Position numbers and translations under genes: made by a program. Of a DNA stretch of 64,000 nucleotides, positions 35,625-45,403 are shown piece after piece. The notes under the pieces were generated by a model. The model worked only from the letters and a program-made list of their open reading frames with translations, was not told the DNA's origin and made no database searches. Origin of the DNA: Trichopria drosophilae. Its lineage: Eukaryota > Arthropoda > Insecta > Hymenoptera > Diapriidae. Position 1 is the stretch's first letter; every line of letters begins with the position of its first letter. The stretch is from the NCBI GenBank assembly GCA_030407085.1, contig CM059586.1, positions 13,162,001 to 13,226,000 on the forward strand. The letters are read 5' to 3'.

Positions 35625-35830
35625 AAAAATCAATCTTATTTCCGAAAATTCTCGGTCAGTTCTCGATGAATATCTTTGGCATTTTCCAGAAAAACGTCTA
35701 CAGTAATTGGAGTTGCTTTTACGGAGCCCGAATTTTGACAATTTTATTTAATCATCTTTAATAGACGTTTTTTAGTGAATCTCCCTACATTACCGGCGGA
35801 CCACTTTAGAACCCCCTTAAATACGAACAA
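35625..35830 (-). repeat. Dispersed repeat, copy 2, with a peptide-like frame
   Basis: Partner of 33020-33205. On the minus strand a frame from the TAA near 35752 to a TAA near 35638 is open and reads VKATPITVDVFLENAKDIHR and onward, which looks coding. Both copies carry the AATAAAAT context just before it, and substitutions between the copies are not confined to third positions. It may be a fragment of a transposon gene or a coincidence. Confidence 0.6.
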
Positions 35831-35849
35831 AATATGCCCTTTCGTAGTA

Positions 35850-36111
35850 CAGTAGTCCCCATCCTAAGTTATACCATCCAAAGTTATATGCCTATCCTAA
35901 GTTATAGATTGGCCTTCTCCAAAGTTACACCAGTTTCTTCGTCTTTTTCCCCCACCACATTGTTTTGCTGAGCCGACACTCGTACACAGAAGTACCCATT
36001 GCATGGATAGAAACAAAGATATGGGAGTGGGGATAGTGAGGGGCTATAACTTTGGAGAATCGTCAGCCATTTTGAAAGAACCGACAGTATAACTTAGGAT
36101 GGGAACTACTG
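35850..36111. mobile_element. 262-bp pogo-like MITE, family 1, TA-flanked
   Basis: Ends are CAGTAGTCCCCATCCTAAGT (left) and, on the complement, CAGTAGTTCCCATCCTAAGT (right), one mismatch in about 25. TA lies directly outside each end (35848-35849 and 36112-36113). The motif CCTAAGTTATA or CCAAAGTTATA repeats several times near both ends in inverted sense, a typical subterminal array. CAGTAG-type ends plus TA duplication point to the Tc1/mariner-pogo group. No transposase is encoded. Degenerate relatives lie at 4925-5208 and 57489-57625. Confidence 0.9.
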
Positions 36112-36796
36112 TATAGCAAAATTCTTTTACCTTTCTCGTGCCTCTTTTTTCATTTTTCTTTGCTACACGTTCACTAATTCCTTTTTCAAATAACGCCAAA
36201 TTAGATTTACTGAAATGTTTACTTAAAAAATTACTATCTAAAATAAGAAGAAAATATGTAAATTTAAAAATATATTTCTTTGAACAATCATTATATTGAC
36301 GTGAAGTAATACAGTATTTTCTTATAATAATTAAAATTTACTAAAAGGAAAAAACAAATCAAAATTGTCATTTCAAACAAATACTTGACTTGCTTCTTGC
36401 GCACTGTAGAAGGAGAAGTTATATTCGTTATTTATTGTTAATAGGACCAGTAAAATATCAATAACAACGGAAATTGGCACAATGAGACACGATCTCATAT
36501 TTAGTTTTATATAAATTTTAGTAATTGATAAAGTTATAAAAAGGTCAAGCAATTTGAACGATTTCATGTGATTTGTTTTCTTCTTTTTATCGCATTTTGC
36601 TAGTGTCCGTTGTTACCGACAATTGACTACCCCAATACATTTTTCAACTGCGTAACATAACAACATAATTTATTTATTTGTGGTCTCCCATCCAGGTTTC
36701 ATGAAATATTTATGGTAATGAATTATAACAATGGTTTGCACCTTACATAAGGGTTTAAAAGCTCCGAGTGAAAATCGATGAAATCATAAATTTCGT
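36112..36796. other. A+T-rich DNA, nothing recognised
   Basis: One minus frame (36373-36567) with hydrophobic residues but no context. No gene called. Confidence 0.45.
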
Positions 36797-37330
36797 ATGC
36801 TCATCTGTGGCCTGGATGGTCATCGTAATAACGTAGGGGGTGGCCCGTTTATTCATCCTTATTTTGTTCCATGCGCAGAGATGCATCGCCTCCTAACAGA
36901 GGTCGCGCATGCATCCCCTTTCACTCGCGGCATACATCAACGCGCATGCGCGCGCAGAGCCAATTTTGACCGCCATACACGTTCCCGAATACAGCACACC
37001 CATGTTTATACACTCGCGAATATTTTCGATTCACACGAACGTCGTCGTTTTCAGGGGCCATCTTTGAATGCTATTCGGCGGGGCGGAAGTCCTCCAGCAT
37101 TGATCTGCCATAAGCGCTCGGGTATTTTTTTTGTACGCGAAACAACCATAGACGCAGGTAGCAAAAGGTGGGGGGCGCCACGCCTGGCTCGCTTTCAGCT
37201 TAGCCAAGACTCGAACCAGGGAGTCGGTCGTTACCGTTAGCGGAATGGACCAGTCAACCGGCCGTACCATCTACGACTTATTTCAATGACCACCATACAG
37301 ATGCCGCTGCGATAATGATTGGTTTTTGCG
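36797..37330. other. G+C-rich island with the window's longest open frame
   Basis: The plus-strand ATG frame 36797-37240 (147 codons) is the longest here. Its product is rich in Arg and His with no domain, signal or family resemblance, and the minus strand is open too (37031-37270), so a real protein is unlikely. The island includes GCGCATGCGCGCG and TTTTCAGGGGCCATCTTTG, the latter with a Pho/YY1-like GCCATCTT core. On the minus strand CCCTGGTTCGAGTC (about 37220-37207) resembles a Pol III B box, but no convincing A box or cloverleaf accompanies it. Promoter or conserved element is the more economical reading. Confidence 0.35.
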
Positions 37331-38225
37331 GCTAAATCCGGCGAAAGTTTTCCCGCCAGGCCAATGAGATCTTTCGCCATTACCAAAAATTTGATAACCG
37401 CGTTACGAAATTATTCCAGTGGAGATATGAATTATTTTTAAGAGGTTTCAAAGATAAAGCACCTAAGTATTTTTACTTACTTTGAGGAAATGAGGGTAGC
37501 ACTGGATAACGTTCGTGACCGTGTTATGCAAATGAGTTTAAAACATGTACAGCTTTTTTATTTGGCCCGGTTTTGGAACGCTAGACCTAATATTTTCCGA
37601 AGTATGATGTAAGATACTTTTCCGACGTTGATTGTACATTTTGCCGGGAAGTTCATTAGCCGAGGAAAATGGAAGAAAATAAGGAATTTTTCGTTTACCA
37701 GTCACGTGAGCAACCTTTAGTTACAAAGTATTTTTGTACACTCCGATTACTTAATCAATAAATGACATCGTCTATAAGCATTTTCAACTAGTATTAGATT
37801 TTTGAGTATTTTCGACTTTCATTATTTTAAACAGAAATTAAACGTCTGCCATTTTATACCTGGATGTATTTCGAATATTTTTCGTCGTTCGAAGTGTGAT
37901 GTATTGAATACGTACATAACCTCAATGTTAATACACATTAGTACTGTTAACATATTCGTTTGAAAACATTCGATTTCCGATTAAAATGTACACATTTTGT
38001 TCGAAAATGGAAACAATATCGAATTCTGTATATTCGAAATTAGAATTATTTCAGTATAATTTGCTAAATTGTATTTCAGCATATACATTTCATCATTTAA
38101 ATTCAGGCCAATCCAAAAAGTGACAAAAAAGTGGATTATGACCTATATTTTAAAATTTATTTCGAAATTAATTAAATACGTGAATGCCATTCTAACATTA
38201 AAGTGTAATTTAGATAACGTCAATG
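37331..38225. other. A+T-rich DNA, no gene seen
   Basis: Some GCC/CGG words to about 37700, then A/T-rich. A GTAAGT on the minus strand near 37470 has no open frame behind it. Confidence 0.5.
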
Positions 38226-38227
38226 TA

Positions 38228-38480
38228 CAGTAGTCCTTCCCTTATTCTAATTTTTTCTCTTCTCCTATTCTAATATTTCCCCTCACGCGTTCTCCCCACT
38301 AACGTGTGTTGCTGTATGCGGATTTTCTAAATACAAACAACGGCGCATGGGCAACAAAAGAAAAAGAGACAAAAGTGAGACTACAAATCTAAGTAGTGGG
38401 GGAGAGGGGAAAACTAGAATAAGGGAAGAAGGCCGCCATCTTGCCTGACTGGACAAATTAGAATAAGGGAAGGACTACTG
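38228..38480. mobile_element. 253-bp pogo-like MITE, family 2, perfect 26-bp ends, TA-flanked
   Basis: The left 26 bases (starting CAGTAGTCCTTCCCTTATTC) and right 26 bases (38455-38480) are perfect inverted copies, with TA outside both (38226-38227 and 38481-38482). A second inverted pair around TATTCTAATATTTCC and ACTAGAATAAGGGAA lies just inside. It shares only the first nine bases CAGTAGTCC with family 1, so the two probably used one transposase. Non-coding. A relic of the same family lies at 40511-40605. Perfect ends suggest recent movement. Confidence 0.92.
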
Positions 38481-38482
38481 TA

Positions 38483-39017
38483 CTTATTTTTTATATATTT
38501 TATGATTTTTTTTTTAATTTTGTGCATGTCAGATTTTCAGAATATTCATAACGTTAAATTATTCTACAAATTTCTCAACAAAAATCGTTCTGGATCTCAA
38601 CAACCATAACTTAAGGGGTTACTCCCATTTATAGCCTAAAAAATCGGAAATTATCATGAATTTTCTAAACCAGAGAAATACTAAACTTTTTTACACGATC
38701 ATCGCTCTAAAAGTAAATATATTGGAATTGATACACTTTTTGGAATTATTATTATTATTGTTACAAATGGCTGCATACAAATTACGATTCTATTTTAAAG
38801 TCTTGAGTAACTCGAAAAAAAGTGTCAATAGTCTTTCAGGAACAATATAAACTAGTTTTTCATCGACCGATATACAAAAAATCATAATTAACAAAACTAA
38901 AAAACTGCAGTATAAATTTTTAAAAATGCTATAGTCTTATATATGTATACAAATATGGATAATGTTTATTAATAATTCAATAGTTCGGTTTTTTCTTTCT
39001 ATAAAAAAAAGGGGTGC
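38483..39017. other. A+T-rich DNA, nothing recognised
   Basis: Includes ATTATTATTATTG near 38750. The 64-codon frame 38656-38850 is low complexity. Confidence 0.5.
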
Positions 39018-39186
39018 GGGTCGACAAATCAAAAAGCCGACAGGTCGAAAAACCGCTAGTAAAAAAAAAAGACAAACGAAAAGGAGACAATAAAAAAAAC
39101 GACAGTTCAAAAAATGACTGTCCTTTTGACGATGTGTCGGCTTTTTGACTGTCGGTTTTTTGACCTGCCGGCGATTTTTCGATCCG
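39018..39186. repeat. Foldback array of GACAGTCAAAAAGCC-type units
   Basis: Left arm phrases GGGTCGACAAATCAAAAAGC and CGACAGGTCGAAAAACCG (39018-39055) pair with the complement of TCGGCTTTTTGACTGTCGG and TTTTTTGACCTGCC (about 39137-39170). A central hairpin GACAGT…ACTGTC sits near 39100-39122. It is a small satellite-like inverted structure. The 141-codon minus frame over it is a by-product. Confidence 0.75.
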
Positions 39187-39240
39187 CATGCAAAAATAGC
39201 CGTCTTATAGATAAAAAAAACTTTTATGTACGTCTTTTCG

Positions 39241-39300
39241 GTGCGTAAAGTAAACTTGTGCGTAAAGTAAACTTTACGCACTCGATTATACTTTACGCAC
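39241..39300. repeat. Palindrome cluster of GTGCGTAAAG
   Basis: GTGCGTAAAG occurs at 39241-39250 and 39258-39267, and its inverse CTTTACGCAC at 39272-39281 and 39291-39300. The inner pair makes a 24-base palindrome with 11-bp arms (39258-39281). This lies just before a CGTAAA-family end. Confidence 0.9.
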
Positions 39301-39324
39301 GAAAAAGCCGTACGTAGACAATAT

Positions 39325-39392
39325 TTCGGCACACGTGTGTGTGTGTAAAGTTCTTTACGCATAGGCCCTTGTATCGAAAACTACTATTTTTC
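39325..39392 (+). repeat. CGTAAA-family terminal fragment
   Basis: ATATTTCGGCACACG, a short GT run, TTCTTTACGCATAGG and CCCTTGTATCGAAAACTACT match the order of phrases at 27741-27802. With the palindrome cluster at 39241-39300 it may be one rearranged element. Confidence 0.6.
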
Positions 39393-40204
39393 TATGAAAA
39401 ATCGATCCATTTTTTACTTCCTGCCATTAAAAAAAATGCATATTTTTTTAAATCCATCGATCAATCACTAGTTTATATTGTTATTTATCTAAATTTATTG
39501 ACATTTCTCGATTTAGGTGGTTTAATAAATTATTTCCTTAATTCAAGTAAATATTTATTTGTTACTATTCAAATAAACATTTAGCAGAATGTCGAGAATT
39601 TTCCATTGTATTTTTTGTTATTATTTGCCTAGTATAGAAATGGCCAAGAAAATCATTGCATTGCATCTAGGAAATCTAAGATAAATAAAAGTCCTCAAAC
39701 TTGATTCATTGTTTGTCAACATAAATAATAATTCGTATGAAAGAAAAATATTGATAATTATCCACATTTCTGTTCCGACATATTGAAGTATAATATTTTG
39801 AAAGAAATTCAATTTTCATATCCACAATAAATTCATATTAAGAAATATATATTCGTTAATTAACGAAATTTATGATATATTTATCCCTACTCTTTAATTT
39901 GAATGCCGATGAAATGTTTCTACGAAAGTTATGGGATGAAGATATCAGATTCTTTATAACGTAATTCCATGTTGCCGCGAAAGGAAAATAATGTACAATT
40001 TGCATGCATGCTTTCGAATTGTATTTAAATATTCATTGAATCTGAAGGGCGGAATTAAAATGTATTTTTTATTTAGAATTATATAGCAGAGTTATAAAAA
40101 TTCACACTTTTTCAAGGTGTCTAATTAGAAAGATAGAAATTTTAGCAATTAAATATTTTTTCTCTTCGTAAAATTGTAATTTTCAATAAAGTATCATTTG
40201 TTGA
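39393..40204. other. A+T-rich DNA, nothing recognised
   Basis: Frames at 39339-39584 (plus) and 39621-39812 (minus) are low complexity and unsupported. Confidence 0.5.
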
Positions 40205-40493
40205 TTTAAATTCTGTCGTTTAAACTGTGTATGTCAACAATCCATCGATAAATTCGAAGAAAATTGAATGACGGCGAGTATGTTTGTTTATCTCTGTTTC
40301 GGGGAAACTGTAAGCGCGTAAATATTATGTCACGTAATGTTCCTAACATTAATATTTAATATTCTTATATGAACTATTAACATAACAAATTAAACTGAAT
40401 CTCAGATTACGGTAAATTCAGAATAAAGTAAGTACCTTACCTTCAGATCAAAATCTAAATTTTTTTGCTTTACTATGAAGCTATTACATTAAC
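40205..40493 (-). mobile_element. Dispersed element with GTTAATGTAA end, copy 2
   Basis: Reverse-oriented homologue of 20676-20960, about 80% identical by eye, ending GTTAATGTAATAGCTTCATA at 40493 on the minus strand. The opposite end is missing. Confidence 0.7.
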
Positions 40494-40510
40494 TGTAAAC
40501 AAACATTTCT

Positions 40511-40605
40511 GCGCATGCACCATAAAAGAGAGAGGCGGAGGGAGAAAGTGCAACAGTAAATGTGATTAGTGGGGGAGATGAGAAAATTGAAATAAGAGAA
40601 GAAGC
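40511..40605 (+). mobile_element. Relic of pogo-like MITE family 2
   Basis: GCGCATG, GTGGGGGAGA and AATAAGAGAAGAAG occur in the order and spacing of 38340-38440. The terminal CAGTAG ends are lost. Confidence 0.55.
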
Positions 40606-41879
40606 TTTGTAAAATCAAGTATAAAAAAATTACCTCATCAAAAGTTGAAGGAGTCAGAGCGAATCATTGAATGGTATTAACGACCTTGACCTCGGTTTTA
40701 ATATACTCATGTATTAAGTACGTATCCGCAATAATTCTATTTTTATTGATAGTAGGAACGACTTTCAATATCTTTTAAACAACTTTTTCCTCGCAATATT
40801 ATGTAGGGTTTTCTAATCATTATATTAAACAAAAGTACACCGGATAAGAAGCGAGACTCAAATCTAAATTATCTATTAACTTTTAATTTTTCATTCTGTA
40901 CAAGACAAATATAATCTTAAGTATCTTATGCTAAACGAAGATGGAAATGTTGTAACTGGTTATTTTTTATAATGATTCTTCTTCTGAAGTCAGAAACTTG
41001 TCTGTCCAGTTCATAAATGTTTACAAAGTTGTTGCGAAAAAAAATGTATATGGATCGTTCTGCAAAAGTTGGAATAACTTGATTTGTGCATTTTTGGCTT
41101 CAGACTTAATTAAGAATCCATTTAGAAACTTGCTAAAACCGGAAGAATTTAAAAATGCAATATAGCGGATTACAAAGTAGTAACTAACATAATCATACTA
41201 AAATTAATAATTAGCACCATTGTATTCAGAACATTCTTAATTCAACATTCAGGTTCATTGTTATTCTAGTCGATCAATATAATTCGCCATTAAGATTACC
41301 TTAATTTTAGCTGCTTAAATGCACATAATAAATATTGGCCTATAAACTATACCTATAAAAGTCATAGTGTAGTATGTATAGGATATAAATCTAATTGGAA
41401 TTATTTATATCAAACGGCTTTAACTGATTCGGTCAAACAAGAAAGTAAAACGGATTATTTAAACTTTGCAATGAAGGAATTCATATCAAGAAACAAAAAT
41501 TAATTCCTCCGAAGAAGAAGATAAGTGTAAAAATGAAGAAAATGCTAAATTAATTCCATAAACTATTGACTGAATTTGTGATGATGGGATTATATGGATG
41601 TATTTTTTTTGTTTGTTCATTTATCCTGGTTGTATTAAGGATTTAGGCCTTAATATATTTCTGCACTGACATTGAGCAGGCTGCCCTAAAAAAGTATTGC
41701 ATGCGCTGTTGTGACAAAAATGTCTAATATTGTATAAAACGAAGATTGCAAATTAACGATAACTAAGTTATTAATGATTTTATTAAGATGTACATGGAGC
41801 TTTTCTTTTAAACAAATTAGAAATCGAAAAATAATATGATATATAATTCTTCGTTACAATATCACAAACATACAACATG
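40606..41879. other. A+T-rich DNA, no gene seen
   Basis: No frame above 60 codons, no splice-bounded frame and no paired repeat. Confidence 0.55.
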
Positions 41880-42229
41880 AACTAGTTTTGACGTCATCTC
41901 TAGATCATTTCTGGGAATGCCAGTTTATTATCGAACACACGATTACATCCTCGACAAGGCGCACCTTATTGACACTAATCGGGGTCAGGTATAAACCATC
42001 CGAATATAAATATTTGCAGGTAGTCTATATTATATTGGTCAGGACCTAATCTGTGAGATAAAAGGCTCTCCGAGACTGACCGAGAATCAATAAGGTGTAC
42101 TCTATGAAGATGGCGTGGCGCTTGATCATGGATATGGACTGGACATGGATTAAGATTGAATAAAACATGCCTTGGTTGTTCGTGATTAGATCAGGTTGTT
42201 ATTGTCTAACGATGACGTCATAACCAGTT
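41880..42229. mobile_element. 350-bp inverted-repeat element with TGACGTCA at each end
   Basis: Left AACTAGTTTTGACGTCATCT and right, on the complement, AACTGGTTATGACGTCATCG match at 21 of 25 positions. A second inverted pair lies inside (GCACCTTATTGA near 41962 and its inverse near 42090). Each end contains TGACGTCA, the CRE/ATF palindrome. No open frame. Confidence 0.6.
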
Positions 42230-42272
42230 TATTAGGTTAACTACGCACCTCAACAGTATTACGCTTACCTAA

Positions 42273-42425
42273 CCCTTAATCCTGACTCCAGGGTCATTTT
42301 CGACTCAGATAAAATTCAAATTCTACTTTTTAAATTGCACAACTGTAAGCATTTTCAAACGGCAAGACATATTTGACCCGAATAGTGGGAGGAAAAGGCT
42401 TTAAAATAGCCGTCGGAACTAAGGG
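42273..42425. mobile_element. 153-bp piggyBac-like MITE, TTAA-type flank
   Basis: Ends are CCCTTAATCCTGAC (left) and, on the complement, CCCTTAGTTCCGAC (right), 11 of 14 identical. TTAA follows on the right (42426-42429) and CTAA, one base off, precedes on the left (42269-42272). CCCTT ends with TTAA duplication are characteristic of piggyBac. The left flank mutation and short ends limit certainty. Confidence 0.5.
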
Positions 42426-42429
42426 TTAA

Positions 42430-42719
42430 ACATATAGCTTCATAAATTACAAAATAATGTGCGTTCAGTTTTTATTACTAATTACTACCGACACAAATTT
42501 GAGTAACGTCTAAAACAGGCCTGGCCAGGATCTGATATCGAGAGAGCTGATCAGGGCAATAGTCACGACTGTATAAAAATTCTACCAAGTCACGATTTGT
42601 CAAATCTTGATGAAGACCTGGACAAATGGTAATCAGGCGCCATTGATAAGACGTGCGTCCTATGATTCCCAGACCAGTCCTCGATCAATATTTACCAAGC
42701 CTGAAAGGATTTGCTCTCT
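42430..42719. other. Mixed-composition spacer
   Basis: Less A+T-rich than its left flank. CAGGCCTGGCCAGG near 42516 is a short palindromic run. Nothing gene-like. Confidence 0.4.
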
Positions 42720-43516
42720 GGAAGTATAGAATTCCCATCTCATTTTCCCTAAGTGAAATTATTTTTCGCCGTAACATTTTCTTCCATTTCCGTCCCAGTT
42801 CGACGTCATACGCAAGCACTCAAAGTTAATCGATGCCCCTCATCTGTAATCTGAAATCCGTGGAATATATAGGAGTTTCAATAAAACTTTCGTCAGTATT
42901 CCCGCACACAAAGTATATATCCGAAGTCTGACGTTGCAAAATATCCTTATTTTTCCCAATATAACCGGGAATCCTCGGAGACGAGAAATCCGAGATATCG
43001 AGATATTCATCCGGCGCTGTTGCGGTGCTGCCAAAGTTTTATGATTTCATTCGGCATTACCGGAAATCATGTTTGCTCCGGACTCTCGGCAGGACTCGAG
43101 GATCGTAGCTTCGATCCGCTCCGACTTTGTCTCTTGTACCCGATTTTCTCGTAAAGTGAGACTTTGTACGCGCCATGAAGGAGTGGTGCCCCAACCCCAA
43201 AAAATTTTCTTCCCCCTTCCACGGGTCGTTGATTTTTTCATCGGCTGTCGGAGGAACGTATCGGAATGGAAGGATCGACATGGACGTGCACACGTGATGG
43301 GAATGGCAAGGGCCGACATCTTTGGACGGCGATTACTTTACAAAGTATAAAAGACGGCAAGCGTCGAATGACGACAATCTCGTCTTGGGAGTGGATTCGA
43401 TACTCCGACACTCATTTATTTTTGCCACACGCGGTTAGTTTGTTGCCATTTCTATGCATGAGAAGCACTCCAGCTTACGGATTCCTCCGGCGTTCCGAAT
43501 AAACGGACGGGAGGGA
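42720..43516. other. Large G+C-rich island with a TATA box
   Basis: About 800 bp of CpG-containing DNA, the biggest island here. Overlapping open frames occur on both strands (43047-43319 minus, 43069-43350 and 43266-43502 plus). TATAAAAGA at 43346-43354 is a canonical TATA box on the plus strand, with an ATG at 43369, but no TCAGT initiator sits at the right distance. If the minus exon at 43523-43712 is real, the island is the start of its downstream intron. Could be an enhancer, a promoter or part of an exon. Confidence 0.4.
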
Positions 43517-43522
43517 ACTTAC

Positions 43523-43712
43523 CTCGCAATCCCTGACAATTCTATTTTCGAGATGTTTTGATGAGAAATATGATTATTGAGAAGCCATTGCTGCACCCAT
43601 TCCTGAGATTTTGAAGATTCTTCAGCATTGACGAAGCGAAAAAACAACAATGTCGAGTTTGTGTCATTTTCATGTCTGGAATCGATTACTTCGCAAGGAC
43701 TTTTTTGTAAAA
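43523..43712 (-). CDS. Putative internal coding exon, minus strand
   Basis: Best exon candidate in the window. On the minus strand a frame with no stop for over 60 codons ends exactly at GCGAG|GTAAGT (43523/43522), a near-ideal donor, leaving phase 2. A possible acceptor, GCAACTAG, ends at 43713. There is no in-frame ATG, consistent with an internal exon. The product is polar, with residues such as SSKSQEWVQQWLLNN followed by HISHQNISKIEL, and I recognise no family. The frame at 45.4-45.6 kb lies upstream on the same strand and could be the previous exon if its distal donor (phase 1) is used. Confidence 0.42.
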
Positions 43713-43890
43713 CTAGTTGCAATGTTTAGGGTAGTGTAGACAGGCAATGAATTCTTTACGATCCAGAAGGCATCTTAAGTAATACGTTTAACACTGTGAA
43801 ACCAATTATTTCTTGACCATGAACAATTTTATTTATTTGTTGCATCTTGCATGGTTTAGAAACTAAATTTCAGCCTGTTTGATGATTTAA

Positions 43891-44508
43891 CCCTTTGATG
43901 CATACATTTTTCTTTACGCTGAAAACAGCTGAAATTTGTTACTCAGGAGTTTTCGGGGTCGCTGATGCTTAGATTTTAAAAATTCAAAATGACGGATCCA
44001 ATACGGCCGACGGAATTCCACAAATTTACTTGATCGAGGTGAAATTGGGTTTTTGGGGGATCGCTGATTACGAATCTGACCTCAGATTTTCAAAATTCAA
44101 AATGGCGGATGAAAAATGGCCGACCAAAATGTAAAAACAAATCAAATTTACCATAGATTTCAGTCGGCCATATTGGACCCGCCATTTTGAATTTTGAAAA
44201 TCTGAGGTCAGATTAGTAATGAGCGACCCCGAAAACCCCCGAGTACCCAGTCTCGTCATATTTGAGTGACGTTTTCTTCTCTACATATATTTTACGTAAA
44301 AAATCTCGAATTTTTACACTTTGTTTAATTTTTTTAAACAATATAACACGATAATTAATTAAAAATATTGATTTATTTACGTTTGCTAACATGTTCTTGA
44401 AGTAAGAAAGCAAAAAATTTCAGCAAAATTAATTAATAATTACCTTAAATATGTAAATAATGAATGACAAAAAGGTGTAGCATATATGCTACATCATGCT
44501 TCAAAAAG
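43891..44508. mobile_element. TTAA-flanked foldback element with a perfect 36-bp internal inverted repeat
   Basis: TTAA lies at 43887-43890 and 44509-44512. Inside, the ends CCCTTTGATGCAT and, on the complement, CTTTTTGAAGCAT agree at 10 of 13 positions. Within, 44073-44108 and 44179-44214 are perfect 36-base inverted copies (AATCTGACCTCAGATTTTCA onward to AATGGCGG). GTTTTCGGGGTCGCT phrases flank them on both sides and a third copy lies at 43949. The 70-base loop holds GGCCGACC/GGTCGGCC-like words. The piggyBac-type ends are inferred; the foldback core is seen directly. It could be an internal core shared with 10.9 and 58 kb. Confidence 0.75.
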
Positions 44509-45402
44509 TTAATAACAAAATAAACTTTAAACTGAATTAGAATTGTTATAAAACAATTCGCCTGAAATCGGACGAACTGCAAACTATAATTTAGGTCGGT
44601 GTTTCTAATAAATATATAATGTTTGAATTGCCTGATTTGAAGAAAATTGGTGCTATTTCGAATGGCGGAATTTAAAATGCAACTGTTTTATATTTTCTGT
44701 GCATAATTCTGAACCTTCCACGTCATGTCTCCACTGTGATTTTTAGAAAGAAGGAATTTTTAAATAATGCTTGGAAGAGGAATTTTAAGCGACTATTAGA
44801 TTTCCGTTCAGTGGTTTCAACCAATTTTCGAAATTTATCTAAACGAATTCCATGAATATCGACGATGGATGCTTAATCTATGATGTCACTCCACTTCTTG
44901 GGTTTCTTCAGAAAATAAATTACATATTGTAATGATAACGTATGGAAATTCCAAAAAAACATCTTGATCACGTATCGATGAGACATTTTGAATTGAGTCT
45001 TTTTTCGTAGAATATATATCAAGTTCTAGACATATTTTCTGTATCCATTTCAACCGTGTAGGAAACGAATCATTAAAACTAGATAACGAAATACGAGGTG
45101 GAGCATTAATAAAAAAATGAATTTACATATAACATAATGTAACAAACTAACAGAATTTTAGAAAAGTTTATTGAAAGTGATTGTTCAAACAATGATCCAA
45201 ACCGGTATTATCTTCAGGCTTCGAATCTAATTTAATCGGAATATCGAAAATCCAAATGTTTACACAAAAAAAATGTGAAACCTGGTTTAAAAAGAGTCCA
45301 GTTTTGCAATTTTGTAAACATTATCAGAACGAATGTACATTTATTACACTATTTGGACGAATATATGCAATGATGTATGTTAATTGAATATAAATCCACT
45401 TA
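44509..45402. other. A+T-rich DNA between two exon candidates
   Basis: No gene or paired repeat. It would be intronic if the 45.6-kb and 43.6-kb frames belong together. Confidence 0.4.
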
Positions 45403-45403
45403 C

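Noticed and set aside
36797..37240. Longest open frame (147 codons) as a gene
   Set aside because: Arg/His-rich translation with no domain, an overlapping antisense frame, and location in a G+C island where stops are rare.
37205..37262. tRNA gene on the minus strand
   Set aside because: A B-box-like CCCTGGTTCGAGTC is present, but no proper A box, anticodon stem or acceptor pairing could be built.
38937..39362. 141-codon minus frame as a protein
   Set aside because: It is the translation of the foldback array and palindrome cluster, with K/F runs from homopolymers.
40430..40493. Minus-strand exon ending GATCTGAAG|GTAAGG
   Set aside because: The sequence is the start of a dispersed repeat also present at 20676. 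The donor word is not kept in the other copy.
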